From: Actinoallomurus spadix
GTDB taxonomy: Bacteria; Actinomycetota; Actinomycetes; Streptosporangiales; Streptosporangiaceae
Assembly (NCBI RefSeq): GCF_024055725.1
Contig: NZ_JAMXMX010000004.1
Location: 124,001-188,000 of the forward strand
DNA length: 64,000 nt
Direction: 5' to 3'
In this document: positions 57,497-64,000 of the stretch, piece by piece
How positions within the stretch are numbered: the first letter of the stretch is position 1
How the letters are laid out: the number at the start of each line of letters is the position of its first letter
Position numbers and translations under genes: made by a program
Notes under the pieces: generated by a model
Seen by the model: only the letters and a program-made list of their open reading frames with translations
Database searches by the model: none
Told to the model about the DNA's origin: nothing

Positions 57497-58342
57497 ATGC
57501 CCGACCGGCAGAGCCCTACTGTGCGCCGACGCCGCCTCTCCCAGCGCCTGCGCCAGCTCCGTGAGGCCGCCGAACTACCGAGCACCGAAGTCGCCAAGCG
57601 ACTGGAATGGTCGCCGGGCAAACTGACCCGCCTCGAGCGGAACGAGGGCAAGCGACCCGACCCGCGTGACGTCCGCGACCTATGCGAGGTTTACGGCGTC
57701 GGTGAGGACGAGCGGAAGCACCTCGAGCAGCTCGCCCGCGACGGTCGCAAGCGCGGCTGGTGGGACCCGTACGACAAGATGCTCCCCGAGGCCACCACGA
57801 CGTTCATCGGCCTGGAAGCGGAGGCCGCCAGCGTCCTGATCTTCGAGCCGCTCACCGTTCCCGGCCTCCTGCAGACGCCGGAGTACGCGGCCGCCATCTT
57901 CCGCGGCGGCGCCGCGACCCTGACCGACGAGCAGGTCCAGGCCCGCATCGACATCCGCACGCGACGCCAGCAGGCCCTGTATGAGGATCCGGCGCTGGAG
58001 GTCATCGCCGTCATCGACGAGGCCGTGCTACGTCGTACGGTCGGCGGCCCGGACGTGATGCGCGCTCAGCTCGAACACCTGCGCCAGGTCGCCCAGCTCC
58101 CGAACGTCACCGTCCAGGTCATCCCATTCGACGCCGGCGCGCACGCGGGCATGTCCAGCTCGTTCAACATCCTGCAGTTCCCCGAGCCCGGCGACCTCGA
58201 CGCCGTGTTCGTCGACCTGGTCGCGGGCGAGATGTTCATCGAGGAGCCCGCGGAGGTGAAGCGGTACCACACGGCCTTCCTGAATCTGGTCGGCGCAGCG
58301 GCAAACCCAACGAATACGCTGAAGATACTCACCGACCGGTGA
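57497..58342 (+). CDS. XRE-family regulator with DUF5753 domain (WhiJ/Scr1 type)
   Basis: A 281-residue DNA-binding protein. The N-terminal helix-turn-helix (about 10-70) is RRRLSQRLRQLREAAELPSTEVAKRLEWSPGKLTRLERNEGK (core STEVAKRLEWSPGKLTRLE). The DUF5753 domain (about 95-270) has GLEAEAASVLIFEPLTVPGLLQTPEYAAA (core EPLTVPGLLQTPEYA), then TRRQQAL, LRRTVGGPDVMRAQLEHL and VQVIPF. ATG 57497 has GGAG seven bases upstream and a promoter ends at 57426. It precedes a DUF397 gene by 27 bases and faces an RsbW-like gene, the standard WhiJ-locus set. Confidence 0.92.
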   Translation: MPDRQSPTVRRRRLSQRLRQLREAAELPSTEVAKRLEWSPGKLTRLERNEGKRPDPRDVRDLCEVYGVGEDERKHLEQLARDGRKRGWWDPYDKMLPEATTTFIGLEAEAASVLIFEPLTVPGLLQTPEYAAAIFRGGAATLTDEQVQARIDIRTRRQQALYEDPALEVIAVIDEAVLRRTVGGPDVMRAQLEHLRQVAQLPNVTVQVIPFDAGAHAGMSSSFNILQFPEPGDLDAVFVDLVAGEMFIEEPAEVKRYHTAFLNLVGAAANPTNTLKILTDR

Positions 58343-58369
58343 GAGCAGACCCAGTAGGAAGCCGCACCT

Positions 58370-58483
58370 ATGCCAACGCCCCACGACCTGTCCGACGCCG
58401 CTTGGAGGAAGAGCCGGATCAGCAGCCAGAACGGCGCGTGCGTCGAGGTCGCGACGCTGACCGAGCGCTCCGCCGAGGAGTAG
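58370..58483 (+). CDS. Shortened DUF397 protein (BldB/AbaA-like partner)
   Basis: A 37-residue product from ATG 58370 with AGGAAG upstream. It begins MPTPHDLSDAAWRKSRIS and contains QNGACVEVATL, the first half of the DUF397 pattern (DLS-AWRKS-S--G--CVEVA). Normal members have about 60-70 residues and continue with a VRDSK-D--GP--F---EW segment, which is absent in all frames downstream. It is either a natural short form or a truncated relic. It lies directly after the XRE regulator, its usual partner. Confidence 0.65.
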   Translation: MPTPHDLSDAAWRKSRISSQNGACVEVATLTERSAEE

Positions 58484-58511
58484 CCCGGAGAAGAAGAAGG
58501 GCCCCGGCGAT

Positions 58512-58985
58512 CTACTTCCCGCAGCCACCTCTTGCCCGCCGGTCGGCCGCCATCCGCTGGATGGTCTTCGTGCGGTAGTCCTTCATCGACTCCGTCGTCG
58601 GCCTGAACCGCCAGTGGCCGCCCTCGTAGGCGAACTGGTAGCTCATTACGGCGATGCCCATGCGGCTCACCCGGACGTGTGCCGCGTGGGCACTGTCCAT
58701 CGTGACCCGCTAAATCTCGAAGCGGACGCCCTGCGCGATCTCCGGGCACAACGTGAACAGCTTTACGTAGTTCGCACGCGAGATTGCCCGCTTCCCCGCG
58801 GCCGTCCATAGGTCCCACGCCGCCCCGTAGTCGCCCGCCGCGTAAGAGTCGAACTCCTCGGTCGCCACGGCGCGTACGGCCGCCTCAGTGCGCGGCTCCG
58901 CAGCCGGAATCGGGGGACCGTCACCGGTGGGGCGCGGCGGCCCGCATGTTCTGCCGGAATCGGCCCGGTGAGACGCCGTACTCAC
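58512..58985 (-). pseudogene. NTF2-like domain gene broken by an in-frame stop
   Basis: Two frames in register read as one protein: the first ends CPEIAQGVRFEI, then TAG at 58712-58710, and the same frame continues RVTMDSAHAAHVRVSRMG and on to YEGGHWRFRPTTESMKDY. Joined, they give an NTF2-like domain (EEFDSYAAGDYGAAWDLWT at the start) typical of small exported actinobacterial proteins. The 5' end has no signal peptide and overlaps the 3' end of the AraC gene by 65 bases, so the start is also lost. A single substitution in a Glu, Gln or Lys codon explains the stop. Confidence 0.7.
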
Positions 58986-59862
58986 GTCGGAAGGCGTTCG
59001 CGAACGCGAACTCCGACGAGTAGCCGACCTGCCGGGCGATCGCCGCCAGCGGCGCCGAGGTCTCGCGCAGCAGGCGGGCGCCGAGGGTGAGGCGCCAGCC
59101 GGTCAGGTAGGTCGCCGGCGGTTTGCCGACCAGGTCGGTGAACCGCCGGACGAAGGTCGTACGGGACATGCCCGCGATCTCGCTCAGCCGCTGCACCGTC
59201 CACTGGCCGTCCGGCGCGTCGTGGATCGTACGCAGCGCCGCGGCGATCCCCGGGTCGGTGATCGCGGGCCATGGCTCATCGCCGGACTGCTCCTGCCAGT
59301 GACGGAGCGCGTGGACGAGCGTGAGGTCGACCAGCGCGGACCGGGTCGCGTCGTCGCCCGGCCGGGTCTCGGACACGTCGTCGCCGAGCAGGGCCGTCAG
59401 TGACCGGAGCTGCGGGTGGCGTTCGTAGTCCGGCGAGATCGCGATGACGTCCGGGAGCGCACGGAGGAACTGATGGACCTTGCCGCCGTCCAGGTGGTAG
59501 GACCCGCAGAGGAACTCGAAGTCGGACGGGCCGGGGCGCGGCGGCTCGGGGCCCATGCTCGCCACCGGCAGCGCGCCGAGCGCGCACGGCGCGTGACTGA
59601 GCCCGTGCTCGGTGCCGTACGGGACGAGCACGACGTCACCCGGCCCCAGCGCGATCGACTCGCCGCCTCTCAGGATCAGCCAGCCGGTGCCGCTGAGCAC
59701 GAGGTGGAACCCGATGCCCGCGAAGGACGGATAGCGGGCGCCCCACGCCCCGGACTCCGCGATCCGGCGGGCGTAGGCGTTCCCGGCACGGACGGTGCCG
59801 ATCACCTCGCTGATCATGTCCATGTACGGATCGTAGGCCCGCACACCGTCTCGGAACGGCAC
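58921..59862 (-). CDS. AraC-family regulator with N-terminal cupin domain
   Basis: A 313-residue regulator. The cupin sensor (about 15-140) has GIGFHLVLSGTGWLILRGG and LGPGDVVLVPYGTEHGLSH. The C-terminal AraC domain (about 205-305) has WTVQRLSEIAGMSRTTFVRRF and LAAIARQVGYSSEFAFANAFRREYGVSPGRFR (core VGYSSEFAFANAFRREYG). It is like the AraC_binding/CupS group that responds to small hydrophobic ligands. The start is GTG 59862; ATG 59823 (MDMISEV) is an alternative. It is divergent, across about 60 bases, from the flavoprotein gene it probably controls. Confidence 0.88.
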   Translation of the reverse strand: MPFRDGVRAYDPYMDMISEVIGTVRAGNAYARRIAESGAWGARYPSFAGIGFHLVLSGTGWLILRGGESIALGPGDVVLVPYGTEHGLSHAPCALGALPVASMGPEPPRPGPSDFEFLCGSYHLDGGKVHQFLRALPDVIAISPDYERHPQLRSLTALLGDDVSETRPGDDATRSALVDLTLVHALRHWQEQSGDEPWPAITDPGIAAALRTIHDAPDGQWTVQRLSEIAGMSRTTFVRRFTDLVGKPPATYLTGWRLTLGARLLRETSAPLAAIARQVGYSSEFAFANAFRREYGVSPGRFRQNMRAAAPHR

Positions 59863-59923
59863 GTACGCGTATGCGCCTGGGCCGTTCGGGCATGGTCACC
59901 GGCGGCCGCGACTGGTTGGCTCG

Positions 59924-61030
59924 ATGGACGTGACAGCCGACACCATCGCTCCCGACCAGGCCCGCATCCTTCTCGAGAACGCCGAGAAGACCGAGCAGCA
60001 GGATCGCCCGACCGCCGACAGCCTCGACGTGGTCCGCCGTCACGGCGGGTTCGCCCTCAGGACGCCCGAGCGGTCCGGCGGGGCCTGGGCCGACGCCGGC
60101 ACCGTCGCCCGCCACCTGGCGGACGTGGGCCGGTACTGCCCGTCCACCGCCTGGATCGCCGGTACCTGCGCGACCGGCAAGACCTTCGCCGAGGACGCCT
60201 TCCGCGGCGCGGTACCGGCCGACTTCCACGCCGACCCGGACGCGCTGGCGTGCGGGTCGGGCCGGCCGGAGGGCATCGGAACACCCGAGCCGGGCGGTAT
60301 CCGGATCAACGGCCGCTGGCCGTACGTCTCCGGCTGCGAGGACGCGGCCTGGGCCGGGCTCGGGTTGATCGTCGACGGCGTGTACTCGTTCGCGCTGATC
60401 CCCATGGCCGACCTGACCGTCGAACGGACCTGGCACTCCGCCGGCATGCGCGGCACCGGCAGCAACACCGTCGTCGCCCGGGACCTGCTCGTGCCGGCGG
60501 AGTGGGTGAGCCCGGCCGGGCCGCCGGCCCCCGGCGCCCTGGTGTTCTACGGGATCACGGTCCTCGCACCGGTGGTCGGCGCGGCGCGCGGCGCGCTCGA
60601 CGTCGTGCACGCGCTGTTCGCCTCGGATCGCAAGCCGTTCATGACGGCGTACGCGCGGATGGGTGACTCACCGGCGGCCCGGCACTGGCTGGCCGAGGCG
60701 ACGCTGCTCGTGGACCGCGCCGAACGCACCATGCTCGCCGCCGCGCGGACCGTCGACGCGGGCGACGTCTCGGCGGCCGAGCGCGCCCGGCTGGAGATGG
60801 ACCTGTCGTACGCCGCCCGCGACTGCCGGGCCGCCGTGGAGCTGATGCTGGACCTGCACGGGCCGAGCGGCTTCGCCACGAGCAACGCGTTGCAGCGGTA
60901 CTGGCGGGACATCGCGGTCGGCGGCCGCCACCCGCACCTGCGGACCTACATCGCGGCGGAGGGCTACGGCCAGGCCCTCACCGCCGAGAGCCGACCCGGG
61001 GCGTCGGCCGGCGGCGGCGTCCTCATCTGA
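59924..61030 (+). CDS. Acyl-CoA dehydrogenase-fold flavin-dependent monooxygenase-like protein
   Basis: A 368-residue protein of the HsaA/DszC group. The N-terminal helical part has VVRRHGGFALRTPERSGGAW and the middle beta domain GGIRINGRWPYVSGCEDAAW, where the GRWPYVSG strand is characteristic of group D flavin monooxygenases. The C-terminal helices include RAAVELMLDLHGPSGFATSNALQRYWRDIAVGGRHPHL (core LQRYWRDI), the conserved flavin-contact segment. It lacks the catalytic Glu context of true acyl-CoA dehydrogenases. The substrate is unknown. It probably needs a separate flavin reductase, not in the window. Confidence 0.85.
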   Translation: MDVTADTIAPDQARILLENAEKTEQQDRPTADSLDVVRRHGGFALRTPERSGGAWADAGTVARHLADVGRYCPSTAWIAGTCATGKTFAEDAFRGAVPADFHADPDALACGSGRPEGIGTPEPGGIRINGRWPYVSGCEDAAWAGLGLIVDGVYSFALIPMADLTVERTWHSAGMRGTGSNTVVARDLLVPAEWVSPAGPPAPGALVFYGITVLAPVVGAARGALDVVHALFASDRKPFMTAYARMGDSPAARHWLAEATLLVDRAERTMLAAARTVDAGDVSAAERARLEMDLSYAARDCRAAVELMLDLHGPSGFATSNALQRYWRDIAVGGRHPHLRTYIAAEGYGQALTAESRPGASAGGGVLI

Positions 61031-61053
61031 GGCCGGGGGCATTCGGGCCTCGG

Positions 61054-62100
61054 CTACGAGCGGCTGCGGTTCAGCTGCGCGAGCTCCCCCAGACCGAGCT
61101 GCTGCGAGAGCATCCGGTAGGGGTACAACTCCGGCGGCGGCGTGTGCGCGGCCAGCCGCGTGTGCTCCGCCTCCGTCAGCGTGACGTCCGTCGCGCCGAG
61201 CAGGTCCTCGAGCTGGGTGAAGGTGCGGGGGCCGACGATCGGCGCGACGACGCCCTCGACGCCGAGGAGCCAGGCGAGCGCGACCTGCGCGATCGTCGCA
61301 CCCTTCTCGCGCGCGATCGCTTCGGCCTCATCGACCGCGCGGAAGTTGCGCTCGATCGCGCGGCGGTGGCGCGCCTCCTCGAGATCGTCCCCGGCACCGG
61401 CCATCCGCGAGCCCGCCGGTGGTTCGGTGTCGCGGGAGTACTTCCCGGTCAGGAAGCCGGCCCCGAGCGGCCCCCACGGGATCACGCCGATGCCGGCGGC
61501 GCGGCAGAACGGCAGGATTTCCACCTCGATCGAGCGCTCCACCAGCGAGTACTGCGGCTGCAGTGAGACGAACGGCGCCCAGCCGTTGCGCTCCTGCAGC
61601 CCGACCGCCCAGGCGAGCAGCCACGCCGGGAAGTTCGAGGCGCCGAGCGCCCGTACCTTGCCCGCGCGTACGAGCCCGTCGAGCGCCTCGAGCGTGTCCT
61701 CGAGCGGCGTGCCGGGGTCCGGCGCGTGGACCTGATAGAGGTCGATCACGTCGATGCCCATCCGCCTCAGGCTCGCGTCGCACGCCGCGCGCACCCGGTC
61801 GGGGGCGAGGCCCTCCCCGGGCGGGTCGGAGACCGGCATGCCGACCTTCGTGGCCACGACGACCTCATCCCGGTGCGCGGCCAGCCACGGCGCGAGCGTG
61901 CGCTCGGACTCTCCGTCGCCGTACACGTCCGCGGTGTCGAGGAAGTTGCCGCCGGCCTCGTGGTAGCGGTCCAGCATCCGGTGCGCCTCGTCGCGCGGTG
62001 TCCGGCCGCCCATGAGCATCGTGCCGAGGCTGAGCCGCGTCACCTGGAGCGGGCCAAGGGTCATGGTGCCCATCGGGGATGTCGCCTTCTGCGGTGTCAT
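61054..62100 (-). CDS. Aldo/keto reductase (second copy type)
   Basis: A protein of up to 348 residues. The tetrad is Asp and Tyr in FLDTADVYGDGESE, Lys in VVATKVGMP and His in LYQVHAPD; the NADPH end has VVAPIVGPRTFTQLEDLLGA. It resembles the AKR11/YajO-like group acting on aldehydes. Start shown is ATG 62100; ATG 62073 or 62064 would fit the family length equally well, and AGAAGG is near 62073. It converges on the monooxygenase gene. A perfect inverted repeat 28 bases upstream suggests local control. Confidence 0.88.
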   Translation of the reverse strand: MTPQKATSPMGTMTLGPLQVTRLSLGTMLMGGRTPRDEAHRMLDRYHEAGGNFLDTADVYGDGESERTLAPWLAAHRDEVVVATKVGMPVSDPPGEGLAPDRVRAACDASLRRMGIDVIDLYQVHAPDPGTPLEDTLEALDGLVRAGKVRALGASNFPAWLLAWAVGLQERNGWAPFVSLQPQYSLVERSIEVEILPFCRAAGIGVIPWGPLGAGFLTGKYSRDTEPPAGSRMAGAGDDLEEARHRRAIERNFRAVDEAEAIAREKGATIAQVALAWLLGVEGVVAPIVGPRTFTQLEDLLGATDVTLTEAEHTRLAAHTPPPELYPYRMLSQQLGLGELAQLNRSRS

Positions 62101-62127
62101 GCCGGAGAGGTTATGGATCGGCCGTTC

Positions 62128-62142
62128 ATGCGTCCAACGCAT
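62128..62142. promoter_or_regulatory. Inverted repeat ATGCGT-CCA-ACGCAT upstream of the aldo/keto reductase
   Basis: Perfect six-base arms around CCA, 28 bases before the reductase ATG and next to the AT-rich ATAGATATTG, a probable promoter element. It is a likely repressor site, perhaps of an HxlR/MarR-type protein not in the window. Confidence 0.5.
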
Positions 62143-62298
62143 AGATATTGCACTCGCCTGGTCGGCGAGCCGACGTGCGGCTCCGCCGATGTTGGCCGGA
62201 TCCGGCCACGGTCCCGTCCGGGCCGGGCTCCGCTCCGAATGACCCGTGCAGCAGGTGCTCAGGGGAGCACCGGAGGGATCACCGGAGGAAGCAGCGAA

Positions 62299-63858
62299 AT
62301 GCCAGCATCCGCATCGGCCCGGGTCCGGGCCTCCGTGCTCCTGGCCGTGGGCGTCGCCCTGGCCGGCGGCGGGCTCACCGGTCTCGCCCCCGGTCAGGCC
62401 ACGGCCAGCAGCCATCGCGAGGCGCCGCTCATCTCGGGGCAGCCGCAGTACGACAACACCGACGTCTACGCCTTCGTCAGCCCGGACCGGCCGGACAGCA
62501 CCACGCTGATCGCCGACTGGATCCCGTTCGAGGACCCCTCGGGCGGGCCGAACTTCTACAAGTTCGCCACCGACGCCCGCTACGACATCAACGTCGACAG
62601 TGACGGAAACGCGCAGGCCGACTACACGTTCCGGTGGACGTTCACCGACCGCTACCGCAGCGGTGACACCTTCCTCTACAACACCGGCCCGGTGAAGAGC
62701 CTGTCCGATCCCAACCTCAACTTCCTCCAGACGTACGACCTCACCTTGATCAAGCGCTCGAACGGCACGGCCGTCTCGGAGCAGAGACTCGCCACCAACG
62801 TCCCGGTCGCGCCGTCCAACGTCGGCAAGGCGTCGATGCCGGACTACGCGTCGCTGCGGCAGCAGGCCGTGCACCCGCTGACCGGCGGCCCCGGCGGCTG
62901 GGCGAACGGCGGCCAGGTCTTCGCCGGGCAGGCCGACGATCCGTTCTTCCTTGACCTGCGCGTCTTCGACCTGCTGTACGGCGGGAACCTGTCCGAGGTC
63001 GGCAACGACACGCTGCGCGGCTACAACGTGAACAGCGTGGCGCTGCAGGTGCCGACGAAGATGCTGTCGGCCGGATCGCACATCATCGGCGTCTGGTCGG
63101 ACACGCAGCGGCGTGGCGCGAGCGGCTGGTACACCCAGGTCTCGCGCCTCGGGATGCCGCTGGTCAACGAGGTCGTCATTCCCCTGAAGGACAAGGACAG
63201 GTTCAACGCCTCGGTCCCGTGGAACAACGCGCGGTTCGGCAGGTACGTCACCGACCCGGAGCTGCCCAGGCTCATCCAAAAGGTCTACGGCATCCCGGCG
63301 CCCGCCGCGCCGCGCAAGGACCTCGTCCAGGTCTTCCTGACCGGGGTGCCCGGCCTGAACCAGCCGCCGAACGTCCGCCCGGCCGAGATGCTGCGCCTCA
63401 ACACCTCGATCCCGCCCGCCAAGCGGCCCGACCGGCTCGGCGTCCTCGCGGGTGACAAGGCCGGCTTCCCGAATGGCCGCCGCCTGGGCGACGACGTGGT
63501 CGACGCCTCGCTGCAGGTCGTCGAGGGCAGGCTGCTCGGCGCCAAGACGAACCTGGGCGACGGAGTGGACGCGAACGACCAGGCGTTCGGCACGTCCTTC
63601 CCGTACCTGGCGCTGCCGAGCTCGGGCTCGTCGGTCAAGAACGCCTCGGTCAAGGGCTCCTCGGCCGGCGGCACCGCGACCGGCGGCAACCCGACGGGCC
63701 GTGTGACGCCGTTGAACGCCGGCCCGGTCGCCGACAAGGAGCCGGTCCGCGGCTCGTCGCCGCTCCTGCCGATCGCCGCGATCGGCGCGGGCGCGCTCTT
63801 CCTCGGCGGCAGCGGTGCCCTCTGGTGGCGGCGCCGGCGCCCGTCCCGATCCCTCTGA
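62299..63858 (+). CDS. DUF4331 exported surface protein with C-terminal anchor
   Basis: A 519-residue protein from ATG 62299, with GGAGGAAG upstream. A signal peptide (hydrophobic about 11-28, cleavage near ATA-SSHREAP) starts the mature protein at SSHREAPLISG, the DUF4331 signature, followed by YDNTDVYAFVSPDRPD and further family blocks (GWANGGQVFAGQADDPFFLD, LPRLIQKVYGI, RRLGDDVVDASLQV). A Gly/Ser/Thr-rich stalk leads to a membrane helix (about 488-508) and an RRRR tail, like a sortase-type anchor but with no LPXTG. Function is unknown. A terminator hairpin follows, then another exported gene. Confidence 0.9.
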   Translation: MPASASARVRASVLLAVGVALAGGGLTGLAPGQATASSHREAPLISGQPQYDNTDVYAFVSPDRPDSTTLIADWIPFEDPSGGPNFYKFATDARYDINVDSDGNAQADYTFRWTFTDRYRSGDTFLYNTGPVKSLSDPNLNFLQTYDLTLIKRSNGTAVSEQRLATNVPVAPSNVGKASMPDYASLRQQAVHPLTGGPGGWANGGQVFAGQADDPFFLDLRVFDLLYGGNLSEVGNDTLRGYNVNSVALQVPTKMLSAGSHIIGVWSDTQRRGASGWYTQVSRLGMPLVNEVVIPLKDKDRFNASVPWNNARFGRYVTDPELPRLIQKVYGIPAPAAPRKDLVQVFLTGVPGLNQPPNVRPAEMLRLNTSIPPAKRPDRLGVLAGDKAGFPNGRRLGDDVVDASLQVVEGRLLGAKTNLGDGVDANDQAFGTSFPYLALPSSGSSVKNASVKGSSAGGTATGGNPTGRVTPLNAGPVADKEPVRGSSPLLPIAAIGAGALFLGGSGALWWRRRRPSRSL

Positions 63859-63871
63859 TCCCGGCCGGCCG

Positions 63872-63898
63872 GCCCGGCCGCGCCACCCGCGGCCGGGC
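63872..63898 (+). terminator. Hairpin after the DUF4331 gene
   Basis: GCCCGGCCGCG (63872-63882) pairs perfectly with CGCGGCCGGGC (63888-63898) over a five-base loop. It lies between the stop and the next gene's ribosome site and may attenuate rather than end transcription. Confidence 0.6.
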
Positions 63899-63922
63899 AA
63901 CCCACCTCGGAGGTTGGACGCC

Positions 63923-64000
63923 ATGCGAGCGAAGATCCGGCGACCGGCGTACGCCCTGGTCACGATGGGGCTGGCCGTGGGCCTGACGCTGGCCGCCACG
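63923..64000 (+). CDS. Start of an exported protein (cut by window end)
   Basis: ATG 63923 follows GGAGG by nine bases. The 26 visible codons read MRAKIRRPAYALVTMGLAVG and a further hydrophobic stretch, a signal peptide or first membrane helix. It is 64 bases after the DUF4331 gene on the same strand, so they may be co-expressed. Nothing more can be said from the fragment. Confidence 0.7.
   Translation, partial: MRAKIRRPAYALVTMGLAVGLTLAAT

Overview
The window is GC-rich throughout, uses many GTG starts, packs genes into short overlapping operons and carries ssgB and a whiJ-type regulatory locus. This points to a filamentous, sporulating actinomycete. The galactofuran genes and general gene content fit the Streptosporangiales (for example Thermomonosporaceae) better than Streptomyces; that placement is inference from gene content only.

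Region 1 (1-12.5 kb) is an envelope-polysaccharide block. It has two secreted beta-propeller (BNR/Asp-box) proteins, a Wzm/Wzt-type ABC exporter, a PAPS-type sulfotransferase-like protein, GlfT2-like and GlfT1-like galactofuranosyltransferases, UDP-galactopyranose mutase (glf), another GT2 enzyme and an LCP (LytR-CpsA-Psr) ligase. Together these cover precursor, priming, polymerisation, export and wall attachment of a galactan. Region 2 (12.6-17.2 kb) holds single genes: a DMT transporter, an aldo/keto reductase, a membrane adenylate cyclase and a HAD phosphatase. Region 3 (17.2-22.3 kb) is an extracytoplasmic flavin redox operon (ferric reductase-like protein, FMN-binding protein, ApbE) facing a two-component system, with repeated operator-like sequences between them.

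Region 4 (22.4-31.6 kb) looks like a dormancy/hypoxia island: universal stress protein, DevS-like GAF kinase, acetate kinase, phosphoketolase, a PNPOx-like flavoprotein and a CBS protein. It carries GGGACC-AA-GGTCCC palindromes resembling DosR/DevR boxes. The kinase's first GAF domain has no histidine, so it appears to lack the DosS heme ligand. Region 5 (31.6-41.9 kb) includes an AMP-ligase divergent from a LarA-family protein, a secreted GH18 chitinase, a small secreted cysteine protein, tRNA-Val, ssgB, a class IV aminotransferase and a Ser/Thr kinase.

Region 6 (42-48.5 kb) is a MoxR-DUF58-transglutaminase-like operon led by a large fibronectin-type protein. All three catalytic positions of the transglutaminase domain are substituted. 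Region 7 (48.7-54 kb) has an ArsR regulator, three tRNAs (Gly, Cys, Val), an integrase remnant beside the last tRNA, and a large secreted subtilase.

Region 8 (54.3-64 kb) contains the most unusual locus (55.26-58.48 kb). A WhiJ-type XRE/DUF5753 regulator and a shortened DUF397 protein stand opposite an RsbW-like ATPase, a 61-residue protein, a 33-residue Pro-rich peptide with an Asp-Gly site, and a PIMT-like methyltransferase whose start overlaps the peptide stop codon. This could be a small peptide-modification system. The window closes with an NTF2-like pseudogene, an AraC regulator, a flavin monooxygenase-like protein, an aldo/keto reductase, a DUF4331 surface protein and the first codons of another exported protein.
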